From NCBI GenBank assembly GCA_007123465.1, contig SKLB01000201.1, positions 1 to 19,820 on the forward strand: DNA of 19,820 nt, written 5' to 3'. This DNA is from Spirochaetales bacterium (GTDB lineage Bacteria > Spirochaetota > Spirochaetia > DSM-27196 > PWMO01). Positions 1 through 7,163 of this stretch are shown piece after piece (the first letter of the stretch is position 1; each line of letters begins with the position of its first letter). A model generated the notes under the pieces. The model ran no database searches and was not told the origin of the DNA. It saw only the letters and a list, made by a program, of their open reading frames with translations. The position numbers and the translations under genes were made by a program.

Positions 1-1
1 G

Positions 2-1450
2 TTTCGCCTTCGGTGGGTCGCTCTGTCCCTGCGTCTTCTCCTGGTAGCCTTATTGACCGTTATTCTGACAACCTGCGTCAACCCGGTCTGGCTGGAACAC
101 TCCAGCTATGCGGCCCCCGGCGCGCTGCGTCCGGCCAATTTCGACCCCGACCTGCAGTGGAACATGGAGATGATCAACGCCCCCGGCGCGTGGGGGATTA
201 TGGAAAACCTGGTAACCAACGGCACAACTCTGCACCCGGTAGTGGTGGCGGTGCTGGATACTCGGGTAGCCGACCATCATGATCTTGTTTCGCAGCTGCT
301 CGCAGAAGTGGACATCGTGGATGACAATGGCGGAAACGTAGGACCCGGGATTCCCGATAATCAGCACGGCACGCATGTATCGGGAATAATTGCTGCAGCC
401 CGTGATCCACTGCAAGACGGGCTTGTAGGAGTAGCCGTGTCGTTTGCCGGTTTGCTGCCGGTGCGAGTTCTGGACGAGCAGGGACAGGGTTACACCGATG
501 ACCTTACTCTCGGGATATGGGCGGCAGTCGAGTATCTTGAGACTTTTGGTGCAATGCGGGTCATTAATCTCAGCCTGGGCGGAGGCGGCCCCGATGCAGC
601 CCTGTACGATGCAATTGCCTACGCACGTGGGCGTGGAGTAACAATCGTTGCAGCTGCGGGAAACAGCGGCGAGGATGGGTTGCTTGTTCCCGCATTTTTT
701 GACAATACGATCGCTGTCACCGCAGTCAAGGCCTCGGGTTCACGCGCGAGTTACGCCAATTTCGGTTCCGGCGTCGGTTTTACGGCGCCCGGCGGAGCCG
801 GCTACTACTCGGAACCGCTCGACAGTCCGGGTGCAACTGCACGGGACGCCGTGCTTAGTACCTGGGGAACAGACAAATACCGCTGGCTCTCCGGCACCTC
901 AATGGCCACTCCTCACGTTGCCGGGGTGGCGGCGCTGCTCTACGCCGTTGAGCCCGGCCTGAATCAGGACGCGGTCTATTCGATTCTGCGTGCCACTGCG
1001 CTGGATCTGGGAACGCCGGGGTGGGATAAGTACTATGGACACGGACTGGTGGACGCGCAGGCGGCGCTCGAGTATCTGCTGAATCTGCAGCAGCGTATCC
1101 CGCGTGCGCCGATGGGGGCCGATGATCCAGGCGGAACCGGCGGAATCTCGATTCAGACCGCGGCGCTCTCCGGTGCACAGTATCCCGAAGCCGACTCCGA
1201 CATCGATTCGCACTCCGTGATTCTGCGTTTCCACGATGGTGAAGCTCCGGTGACAGACCCTGAGCTTTTCAACTTCGAAGCACGGCTGCGGCAGCAGTTC
1301 GGCATTGCGTCGGCGCGCCGCGTGGGGGCTCATATCATGGTGGTGAAGCTTGGCGCCGGTCAGCAGCCGCTGGAAATGTTGCAACCGCTGGCGGCGCTGG
1401 ACGAGGTGCAGTACAGCCAGCCCAACTATCGCTACCAGGCGATACGTTAA
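2..1450 (+). CDS. Subtilisin-family (S8) serine protease lipoprotein, dentilisin/PrtP-like, 5' partial
   Basis: This is a surface or periplasmic endopeptidase of the S8 family. The frame is open from base 2, so the true start lies upstream of the window. The first visible residues form a hydrophobic signal stretch (LRLLLVALLTVIL) ending in T-T-C, with the Cys codon at 74-76; this is a relaxed lipobox, so the protein is probably a lipoprotein. The catalytic triad is complete: Asp in VLDT (codon 257-259), His in HGTHVSG (365-367) and Ser in GTSMATPH (899-901), with the oxyanion Asn in AAGNSG. The catalytic domain ends with the usual GHGLVDAQAAL helix near 1075. After a Gly/Pro-rich linker, about 80 residues (roughly 1215-1447) end in a VQYSQPNYRY-type motif typical of the propeptide of fervidolysin-like subtilases, which normally lies at the N-terminus. 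A PrcB-like lipoprotein follows 13 bp downstream. Family is certain; the dentilisin-like role is inferred from that neighbour. Confidence 0.93.
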   Translation, partial: FRLRWVALSLRLLLVALLTVILTTCVNPVWLEHSSYAAPGALRPANFDPDLQWNMEMINAPGAWGIMENLVTNGTTLHPVVVAVLDTRVADHHDLVSQLLAEVDIVDDNGGNVGPGIPDNQHGTHVSGIIAAARDPLQDGLVGVAVSFAGLLPVRVLDEQGQGYTDDLTLGIWAAVEYLETFGAMRVINLSLGGGGPDAALYDAIAYARGRGVTIVAAAGNSGEDGLLVPAFFDNTIAVTAVKASGSRASYANFGSGVGFTAPGGAGYYSEPLDSPGATARDAVLSTWGTDKYRWLSGTSMATPHVAGVAALLYAVEPGLNQDAVYSILRATALDLGTPGWDKYYGHGLVDAQAALEYLLNLQQRIPRAPMGADDPGGTGGISIQTAALSGAQYPEADSDIDSHSVILRFHDGEAPVTDPELFNFEARLRQQFGIASARRVGAHIMVVKLGAGQQPLEMLQPLAALDEVQYSQPNYRYQAIR

Positions 1451-1463
1451 CGGTGAGCTGACT

Positions 1464-1922
1464 ATGAGAGCAGTAGCATTGATAGGCAGCGCATTGTTGT
1501 TGTCCGCGTGTGCTACATTTGCCCGCCAGGGTGAACCGATCGACTTCCAGACCGTGGACCGCGGAACGCACTCCGGAATCCAGCAGGCGGGACGCCGAGT
1601 GATCGAGGATAACGAGCAGTTCGCCGCGCTGTGGGCCGATCTCTATCGCACCCGGCGACCCGAGCCGCCGATGCCCGATATTGATTTTGAGCATGAGATA
1701 GTGGTTGCCGTTTTTCAGGGGCAACAGCCCACCGGCGGCTATGCGGTAGAGGTAGAGGCGGTTCAGCGCGTCGGACGGCAAGCCGTTGTACACGTGGCTC
1801 AGACAGTCCCCGAGCCCGACGACATGGTCACCATGGCGTTGACCTCCCCGTATCACGTGGTGCGTTTTGCGCGCCAGGACGACGGGGTTGAGTTTCACGG
1901 GACAGCGGAACAGGCGCCTTAA
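1464..1922 (+). CDS. PrcB-domain lipoprotein, probable partner of the upstream protease
   Basis: A 152-residue lipoprotein. The start is the ATG at 1464, preceded by GGTGAG, because a canonical spirochaete-style signal peptide follows directly (MRAVALIGSALLLSAC, Cys16 in an L-S-A-C lipobox). Longer in-frame starts from 1350 lie inside the protease gene and lack a signal. The body has the pattern of the PrcB C-terminal domain: a strand with EIVVAVFQGQQPTGGY, then EVEAVQR and a late strand near VVRFARQDDGVEF. In Treponema denticola, PrcB is a lipoprotein that associates with the subtilisin-like dentilisin PrtP, encoded as prcB-prcA-prtP. Here the order is protease then PrcB-like, and no separate prcA is visible. 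The family call is from motif memory. The stop codon shares the bases TTAA with the stop of the convergent transporter gene. Confidence 0.75.
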   Translation: MRAVALIGSALLLSACATFARQGEPIDFQTVDRGTHSGIQQAGRRVIEDNEQFAALWADLYRTRRPEPPMPDIDFEHEIVVAVFQGQQPTGGYAVEVEAVQRVGRQAVVHVAQTVPEPDDMVTMALTSPYHVVRFARQDDGVEFHGTAEQAP

Positions 1923-2863
1923 TCTGCTATCTCGGCCGGTACTCCTCCTCCGGTGGCCGGTTGGGGCAGGCGGGCATGGGTTGCCACAGGGTCACCGCGG
2001 CGCTGCGGCCACAGTTGGGACAACAGCATCGCGCTCAGCATCAGGAAACAGCCTGCCATAGCGCGCCCCGAGAGCACCTCGCTCAGCACAAGCCAGCCTC
2101 CCAGCACAGCAAAGGCCCCCTCCAGGCTCAGGATGATGGCCGCGTGGCTTGGTTCGACGTTGCGCTGGCCGTAGACCTGCAGCGTATACGCTATCGAGAT
2201 CGAGCCGATTCCACCGTAGAGGATTGCCGGTGCTGCGGCACTCAGCGTGGCCTGCGTCAGCGTTTCGCTAAGCACGGCAACAAGCGCGCTGCCGGCGGCA
2301 ACCACCGCGTACTGCACAACCGACAGCAGCAGGGCATCGAGACGTTTAGCCGCGTGGTCGATCAACTGCACGTGCACCGCAAAGAAGAACGCCGACGCCA
2401 GTACCAGCAGGTCACCCGGATTGACCGCTGTACCGGGGGTAACGCTCAGCAGGTACATGCCGTACGTCGCCAGGCCAACCGCAACCCATCGCGCCACGCC
2501 CACCCGCTGACGGCGAAAGATACCCAGCAGCGGTACCATTACCAGGTAGAGTCCCGTGATGAAACCGGCGTTGCCGGCGGTGGTGAAGACAATTCCTGCC
2601 TGCTGCAGTGACGCGCCGGCAAAGAGCACAACTCCGGTGCCCAGGCCGAAGCGTATAGTTCCGGCGCTGACTGCACGGAGACGCCTGTGGCGCGTCAAGA
2701 ACAGCAACGGTACCAGCGTGACCGCCCCGAGTGCAAAGCGGATCGCGTTGAAAGTAAACGGCCCAACGTGCTCCATTCCAGCTCGCTGGGCTACGAACGC
2801 CAGCCCCCAGACCGCTGCGGTGATGAGCAGCAGGAATGCCCCGATAGTTGATCCGCGTTGCAT
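1919..2863 (-). CDS. EamA/DMT-family membrane transporter
   Basis: A 314-residue inner membrane protein with about ten hydrophobic helices arranged as two EamA repeats. The first repeat begins at residue 8 (GAFLLLITAAVWGLAFVAQR, typical of the family's first helix) and the second at about residue 150 (DLLVLASAFFFAVHVQLID). The late SLEGAFAVLGGWLVLSE segment is the family hallmark around helix nine. Members export or import metabolites such as amino acids or sugars; the substrate cannot be read here. The start is the ATG at 2863. It has no Shine-Dalgarno, and its promoter -10 box ends 9 bp upstream, so the transcript may be nearly leaderless. It is convergent with the PrcB-like gene (stop codons overlap by 4 bp) and divergent from the osmF operon. 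Confidence 0.9.
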   Translation of the reverse strand: MQRGSTIGAFLLLITAAVWGLAFVAQRAGMEHVGPFTFNAIRFALGAVTLVPLLFLTRHRRLRAVSAGTIRFGLGTGVVLFAGASLQQAGIVFTTAGNAGFITGLYLVMVPLLGIFRRQRVGVARWVAVGLATYGMYLLSVTPGTAVNPGDLLVLASAFFFAVHVQLIDHAAKRLDALLLSVVQYAVVAAGSALVAVLSETLTQATLSAAAPAILYGGIGSISIAYTLQVYGQRNVEPSHAAIILSLEGAFAVLGGWLVLSEVLSGRAMAGCFLMLSAMLLSQLWPQRRGDPVATHARLPQPATGGGVPAEIAD

Positions 2864-2872
2864 AGGAGTGGG

Positions 2873-2901
2873 ATTCTACCGAAATTGTCCAGCTGCAACA
2901 A
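2873..2901 (-). promoter_or_regulatory. Predicted sigma-70 promoter of the EamA gene
   Basis: On the minus strand, TTGTTG (2901-2896) is followed after 17 bp by TAGAAT (2878-2873), a 5/6 match to the -10 consensus. The expected start of transcription, 6-8 bp later, leaves only about 1-3 nt before the ATG at 2863. The -35 is only a 3/6 match. Confidence 0.45.
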
Positions 2902-2929
2902 TCGCAGATAGCGTGATATCCTACAGCTA

Positions 2930-3010
2930 ATGAAACCTGAGGCCCTGTATGTCGCCGATGACGGTGGCGCCGGGCCGCTGTGCTGCATCCGGGAAGAGGC
3001 CGGGAGATAG
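2930..3010 (+). other. Possible 26-codon small ORF upstream of osmF (doubtful)
   Basis: A short open frame runs from ATG 2930 to TAG 3008-3010 in the divergent intergenic region (2864-3107), ending just before the osmF promoter. It encodes a 26-residue peptide, MKPEALYV at the start and EEAGR at the end, with two adjacent cysteines. There is no Shine-Dalgarno. A weak TATCCT (2917-2922) lies 7 bp before the ATG. It could be chance; nothing in the peptide is recognisable. Apart from this ORF and the promoters, I see nothing else in the region. Confidence 0.15.
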
Positions 3011-3011
3011 G

Positions 3012-3040
3012 TTGACTATAACCGCCGGCTTACCTATGTT
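3012..3040 (+). promoter_or_regulatory. Predicted sigma-70 promoter of the osmF-yehYXW operon
   Basis: TTGACT (3012-3017, 5/6) and TATGTT (3035-3040, 4/6) are separated by 17 bp. The predicted transcription start is around 3046-3048, at or inside the 5' arm of the inverted repeat at 3044-3053. The full leader would be about 60 nt. Confidence 0.6.
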
Positions 3041-3043
3041 TTA

Positions 3044-3107
3044 GTACAACTCCGATCGTCCGCATAATCGAAAAAAAACGAGGGCGTAACGAGGGAAGGA
3101 GTTGTAC
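3044..3107 (+). promoter_or_regulatory. Leader inverted repeat that can sequester the osmF Shine-Dalgarno
   Basis: GTACAACTCC (3044-3053) is the exact reverse complement of GGAGTTGTAC (3098-3107), which contains part of the Shine-Dalgarno AAGGAG (3096-3101) and ends at the base before the ATG at 3108. In RNA this is a 10-bp perfect stem closing a 44-nt loop. Inside the loop, CGTCC (3057-3061) can pair with GGGCG (3082-3086, one G-U), and TCG (3068-3070) with CGA (3079-3081) around an A8 loop. With the predicted promoter, the 5' end of the mRNA would pair with its own ribosome binding site. Translational control by temperature, salt or a ligand is plausible but inferred. Confidence 0.55.
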
Positions 3108-4064
3108 ATGAAAGATTTTTCTCGATGGATTCTGGTTACTGCAGCAGTTATTGCACTGGCGTCGCCGCTGATGGCGACAGGCAGACCCGAAGTGGCCCAA
3201 CCGGAAGCTACCAAGGGGCCGGTTGTGGTCGCCTCCAAGATTGATACCGAAGGGGCGCTGCTCGGCAGTATGATCGTCCAGATCCTGCGCGCCGACGGCT
3301 TTGAGGTGGTGGACAGTACCGAATTCGGTACGACCGACGTTATTCGCCGCGCAATCACCAGCGATGAGATCGACATCTATCCGGAGTACACCGGAAACGG
3401 CGCGTTCTTCTTCGATTACAACGACGACTCGGTGTGGAAGGATCCACAGGCAGCCTTTGATACCGTTGCCCGACTCGACCTGCAGGCCAATAACATCGTC
3501 TGGCTTACGCGCGCGCCGGCCAACAATACCTGGGCTATTGCGGTTCGCAACGATATCGCCGAGCCCAACAATCTGGTAACGCTTGAGGACCTCGCCAACT
3601 ATATCCGCGACGGAGGTGAGTTCAAGATCGCCGCGTCCGAGGAGTTTGTCAGTCGTGACGACGTGCTGCCGGCGTTTGAGCGAACGTATGACTTCCGCGT
3701 CGCTGAGGGCCAGATGCTGACGTTTTCCACCGGCAATACCGCGACTACAATTCAGGCGGCTGCGCGGCAGACCGACGGTGTCAACGCTGCAATGGCCTAC
3801 GGAACCGACGGACCGGTGGCTGCTCTCGGGCTGCGCGTGATGGAAGACTCGCTCGGCGTTATGCCGGTTTACGAACCGGCTCCAATTGCCCGACGGGCGT
3901 TGCTGGAGCAATACCCGGAAATTGAGACACTGCTGCAGCCGGTCTTTGAAGCGCTGGATATGCCAACGCTTCAGTCGCTCAACGCCAAGATTGCCGTGGA
4001 GGGTCAGAACGCCGCGCTGGTGGCGCAGGACTGGCTCCAGGAAAACGGATTCGTGGCGCCGTAG
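3108..4064 (+). CDS. osmF: Osmoprotectant (glycine betaine/choline-type) ABC transporter substrate-binding protein
   Basis: The extracytoplasmic solute-binding component of a QAT-family importer. It has 318 residues with a cleavable signal peptide (MKDFSRWILVTAAVIALASPLMA) and no lipobox Cys. The mature part follows the OpuAC/OsmF fold pattern: ASKIDTEGALLGSMIV at the start, DEIDIYPEYTGNG near residue 90, and ending LNAKIAVEG...VAQDWLQENGF. The start is the ATG at 3108, with AAGGAG 6 bp upstream; the TTG two codons earlier lies inside the Shine-Dalgarno region and is rejected. It is the first gene of a four-gene operon whose order (binding protein, large permease, ATPase, small permease) matches E. 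coli osmF-yehYXW and Salmonella OsmU. Glycine betaine is the likely ligand class, but the exact solute is not readable. Translation may be controlled by the inverted repeat in the leader. Confidence 0.88.
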   Translation: MKDFSRWILVTAAVIALASPLMATGRPEVAQPEATKGPVVVASKIDTEGALLGSMIVQILRADGFEVVDSTEFGTTDVIRRAITSDEIDIYPEYTGNGAFFFDYNDDSVWKDPQAAFDTVARLDLQANNIVWLTRAPANNTWAIAVRNDIAEPNNLVTLEDLANYIRDGGEFKIAASEEFVSRDDVLPAFERTYDFRVAEGQMLTFSTGNTATTIQAAARQTDGVNAAMAYGTDGPVAALGLRVMEDSLGVMPVYEPAPIARRALLEQYPEIETLLQPVFEALDMPTLQSLNAKIAVEGQNAALVAQDWLQENGFVAP

Positions 4065-4100
4065 TTCCGCTGCCGGTGCCAGCCGAAAGGTTTTGCCACT

Positions 4101-5276
4101 TTGTGCAGACCACAACTTGAAAGAGTCACGTTTCTCGGCGCATTGGTCGGTGGCGTGGCTCTCTTACTGCCGTTTATAGAATTCAAGCCCAACCGAGTAG
4201 CCGAGGGCGATCCGTTTCACTTGTGGCACCTAGGCCTGACGTGGGAGCCGTGGCTGCTGGCCGCCATTGTAACCGCCGCCTTGCTGCTGGCGCTGTCCGG
4301 CGAAGGGCCGCGCGTACGCGCGGCCAAAGTGGCTGTTGGCAGCGCGCTGTTTGCCGCTGCGCTGTTGGTGGCGTTGCGCGCCGGGGCAATCCTGGTGACC
4401 GAGGCAACACCGTTTGGCCGCGTGGGTCCGATCGGCGGGTTCTGGATATCGGCTCTGGCGAGTTTTCTGATCGTTGAAGGCTCGCTGCGCACGGCGTCCT
4501 GGAACCCGATGATCAAGGGCGCTATTCGGGTGCTGCCGCTGGCGATAGCAGCCGGCGCTCTCGCGTCCGGGGCGCTTGACTCGTTTGCGATGGTGCAGGA
4601 GTACATCAACCGTGCCGACCGTTTCTCTCAGGAGTTGACAACTCACCTTCGACTGGCCGCCTTTGCGGTGATGGCGGCGGTGGTCATCGGTGTGCCGCTG
4701 GGTATCGTTGCCTGGAAGCGGCGCCTTCTGGAGCGTCCGGTCTTCACGCTGGTAAACACTATTCAGACGGTACCCAGCCTGGCGCTGTTCGGTCTGATGA
4801 TCGCGCCGCTGGCGCTGCTGTCACGGCAATTCCCGCTGCTGCGTGCAATCGGTGTGCAGGGAATCGGCGCGGCGCCGGCGCTGATAGCGCTGACGCTCTA
4901 CGCGCTGCTGCCAATAGTGCGCAATACGTATACCAGTCTATCGGTGATTCCCAACGCGGTCATCGAAGCCGGCAACGGGATGGGTATGAGCCGCCGCCAG
5001 TTGCTGCGTTTCGTGGAGGCTCCGCTTTCGGTACCGATCATTCTCAGTGGCATCCGCACCTCGGTGGTGCAGGCCATCGGCAACACCACGGTAGCCGCGC
5101 TGATTGGAGCCGGTGGACTGGGTGTCTTTGTGTTTCAGGGGCTGGGGCAGGCGGCTCCAGATCTGATTGTGATGGGCGTTATACCGATTATTCTGCTGGC
5201 GGTGTTGATCGACCGGGGGATGGCCCTGCTGATCGGGCTGGTAACTCCGCCCGGGTTGAGGAAGGATACGCTATGA
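4101..5276 (+). CDS. yehY: Osmoprotectant ABC transporter permease, long form (YehY-like)
   Basis: A 391-residue inner membrane permease. The N-terminal half carries about five extra hydrophobic segments (for example LGALVGGVALLLPFI, LLAAIVTAALLLAL and FWISALASFLIVEG) that ordinary OpuAB-type permeases lack but YehY has. The C-terminal half is the MetI-like core, including the ATPase-contacting EAA loop with EAGNGMGMSRRQLLRFVEAPL and the following NTTVAALIGAGGLG. The proposed start is TTG at 4101, with GAAAGG about 10 bp upstream; it is the first start codon after an in-frame stop at 4062, and the N-terminus matches the expected start of the family. It lies 36 bp after osmF. The final ATGA overlaps the ATPase start, indicating translational coupling. 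Confidence 0.88.
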   Translation: MCRPQLERVTFLGALVGGVALLLPFIEFKPNRVAEGDPFHLWHLGLTWEPWLLAAIVTAALLLALSGEGPRVRAAKVAVGSALFAAALLVALRAGAILVTEATPFGRVGPIGGFWISALASFLIVEGSLRTASWNPMIKGAIRVLPLAIAAGALASGALDSFAMVQEYINRADRFSQELTTHLRLAAFAVMAAVVIGVPLGIVAWKRRLLERPVFTLVNTIQTVPSLALFGLMIAPLALLSRQFPLLRAIGVQGIGAAPALIALTLYALLPIVRNTYTSLSVIPNAVIEAGNGMGMSRRQLLRFVEAPLSVPIILSGIRTSVVQAIGNTTVAALIGAGGLGVFVFQGLGQAAPDLIVMGVIPIILLAVLIDRGMALLIGLVTPPGLRKDTL

Positions 5277-6349
5277 TAGAGTTTTCCTGCGTGACCAAGC
5301 ATTACGGCGATATCACTGCGGTAGATTCGGTATCGTTCAGCGTTGAAGACGGGCAGGTGTGCGTGCTTATCGGGCCCTCGGGGTGCGGCAAGACCACAAC
5401 GCTCAAGATGGTTAACCGAATGCTCGATGCGTCCTCGGGCGAGATCTCGATCAATGGCCGCAACGTCAGTGAACTTGCCGCAGAGCAGCTGCGCCGTGGC
5501 ATCGGTTACGTTATTCAGAGCGTTGGTCTGCTGCCGCATATGAACGTGCGCGACAATATCGCTATTGTGCAGCGTTTGAAGCGAGTCGATCGAAGGCAGC
5601 GTTATCGACGCGCCGACGATTTGCTCGAGCTGATCGGACTGGACCCTGAGCAGTATCGCCTCAAGCATCCGCACGAGCTCTCCGGCGGTGAGGCGCAGCG
5701 CATCGGCGTTGCGCGCGCTCTGGCTGCCGACCCGCCGATTCTGCTGATGGATGAACCATTTGGAGCCGTTGACCCGCTGAATCGTGAGGTTCTGCAGACC
5801 GAGTTCCTGCGGCTGCAGCGCGCACTGAAGAAGACAGTGCTGTTTGTCACCCACGACCTCGATGAGGCTATCCGTCTTGGAGACACCATTATCCTGATGA
5901 AAGACGGGCAGATCGTGCAACACGACTCACCCGAGCGAATCCTGGCAGCGCCGCGCAATCAGTTTGTGCGCGATTTTGTCGGTGCCGATCGCGCGCTGAA
6001 GCGGCTGAGCTGTTTCCCGGTCGAAGGCTACATTCGTGAGGCACAGCAGATAGCAGACCAGGATGCGGCGTCGTTCTCCAACGGCGGACGGGGACCGGAT
6101 TCGGTAGTCTGGGTCTACGGAGCCGACAGGGCACTGGTGGGTATGCTGCAGCGCTCTCCATCCGGATACAAGGTGATCACGCTCAAGCCTGAAGAGGTTG
6201 GCGTGGTTCCGTTATCGAGTATGAAGGAGGCGCTGTCGCGGCTGCTCGGACAGGGGATCAGGGCGGTACCGGTACTTGACCAGAGGAACTGTGTCGTCGG
6301 TGAGATCCGGCTCCCCGACATCGAAGAGCTCAACCAGGCGGCGCTATGA
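5273..6349 (+). CDS. yehX: Osmoprotectant ABC transporter ATP-binding protein (YehX/OpuA-like)
   Basis: The cytoplasmic ATPase subunit, 358 residues. All ABC motifs are intact: Walker A GPSGCGKTT (34-42), Q-loop Gln82 in YVIQSVGLLPHM, signature LSGGEAQR (136-143), Walker B ILLMDEP with Asp160/Glu161, D-loop GAVD, and switch His194 in FVTHD. VIQSVGLLPHMNV is typical of the glycine betaine/QAT ATPases. After residue 240 there is a C-terminal extension of about 115 residues with one recognisable CBS-like half (VPLSSMKEALSRLL...AVPVLDQRNCVVGEI). In OpuA-type transporters, CBS modules sense ionic strength; whether this divergent one does is unknown. The start ATG overlaps the yehY stop (ATGA), with GAGGAAGG upstream, and its own stop overlaps the next start in the same way. 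Confidence 0.92.
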   Translation: MIEFSCVTKHYGDITAVDSVSFSVEDGQVCVLIGPSGCGKTTTLKMVNRMLDASSGEISINGRNVSELAAEQLRRGIGYVIQSVGLLPHMNVRDNIAIVQRLKRVDRRQRYRRADDLLELIGLDPEQYRLKHPHELSGGEAQRIGVARALAADPPILLMDEPFGAVDPLNREVLQTEFLRLQRALKKTVLFVTHDLDEAIRLGDTIILMKDGQIVQHDSPERILAAPRNQFVRDFVGADRALKRLSCFPVEGYIREAQQIADQDAASFSNGGRGPDSVVWVYGADRALVGMLQRSPSGYKVITLKPEEVGVVPLSSMKEALSRLLGQGIRAVPVLDQRNCVVGEIRLPDIEELNQAAL

Positions 6350-7086
6350 AGCGGCTGATTGTTCCTCCGCTGCTGTTTGGACTGGCCTTTGTTGTATTGC
6401 TCAACGCCGAGCTGCTCGAGCCGCTGTTGCGGACGCTGTTTCCGAATGTTCGTGAGATTCTCTACGCTCGGATTCCGCTGATCGATCTGTTCCGTGAGCA
6501 CGTGATGCTGGTTCTGGTTTCGAGCGTCACTGCAACCGTGACAGGAGTATCGCTGGGAGTTATCGTGACCCGTCCGCCCGGACGCGATTTCCTGACTGTT
6601 GTGCAGGGCTTGAGTTCGTTTGCTCAGACCTTCCCGCCGGTGGCGGTGCTGGCACTGGCTGTGCCTGCGGTTGGCTTTGGCTTCAGGCCGACTATCATTG
6701 CGCTGGTGGCCTACAGCGTGCTGCCAATCCTGAACAACACCATTGCCGGAATGGAGGCTATCCCACGCGAGCTGACCGAGGCGTCGCGCGGGATCGGCAT
6801 GACCCCGCTGCAGGTCCTGTTTCTCTCGGAATTGCCGCTTTCGGCGCGGGTAATCGCCGCTGGAATACGAACCTCGGTGATCATCAACGTTGGTACCGCA
6901 ACCATCGGTGCGGTGGTTGGCGCCGGTGGACTGGGGGTTGTGATTGTAGCTGGCCTGGTGCGCGATAACATTGCGTTTGTCTTCTCGGGTGCCGCCGCGG
7001 CCGCCGTTCTGGCACTCGCGTTCGACTGGCTGTTTGGACGGCTGGAAACACTCTTCTTTGCTCCGCGAGCGCGGGTCAGCCGCTGA
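6346..7086 (+). CDS. yehW: Osmoprotectant ABC transporter permease, short form (YehW-like)
   Basis: A 246-residue inner membrane permease, the second transmembrane subunit of the importer. It has an N-terminal anchor (PPLLFGLAFVVLLNAELL), then a periplasmic stretch and the five-helix MetI-like core. The EAA loop is ELTEASRGIGMTPLQVLFLSELPLS, followed by TATIGAVVGAGGLG, matching the equivalent part of the upstream permease. The ATG at 6346 overlaps the ATPase stop by 4 bp, so the gene is translationally coupled. It is the last gene of the operon. I see no convincing hairpin-plus-T-run terminator in the 77 bp that follow. Confidence 0.9.
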   Translation: MKRLIVPPLLFGLAFVVLLNAELLEPLLRTLFPNVREILYARIPLIDLFREHVMLVLVSSVTATVTGVSLGVIVTRPPGRDFLTVVQGLSSFAQTFPPVAVLALAVPAVGFGFRPTIIALVAYSVLPILNNTIAGMEAIPRELTEASRGIGMTPLQVLFLSELPLSARVIAAGIRTSVIINVGTATIGAVVGAGGLGVVIVAGLVRDNIAFVFSGAAAAAVLALAFDWLFGRLETLFFAPRARVSR

Positions 7087-7108
7087 GACGCGCGTGCGTT
7101 CGTGCGTG

Positions 7109-7137
7109 TTGCTGTGCGTTCTGCAATCCACTACAAT
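7109..7137 (+). promoter_or_regulatory. Predicted promoter of the amylosucrase operon
   Basis: TTGCTG (7109-7114) is followed after 17 bp by TACAAT (7132-7137, 5/6). The predicted transcription start near 7144 gives a 20-nt leader. Three copies of GTGCGT (7094-7099, 7102-7107, 7114-7119) lie over and just upstream of the -35/spacer region and could be a regulator site, or simply low-complexity sequence. Confidence 0.5.
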
Positions 7138-7163
7138 GGCCTGCGAGACAGGTTGATCATCGG

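Noticed and set aside
4065..4100. Possible missing gene or terminator between osmF and yehY.
   Set aside because: Only 36 bp, with no hairpin followed by a T-run; the operon appears continuous.
3030..4115. Long open frame on the minus strand opposite osmF (361 codons).
   Set aside because: It is antisense to a clear binding-protein gene; its product resembles no family and is rich in Arg/His/Gln, as expected for a shadow frame in GC-rich coding DNA.
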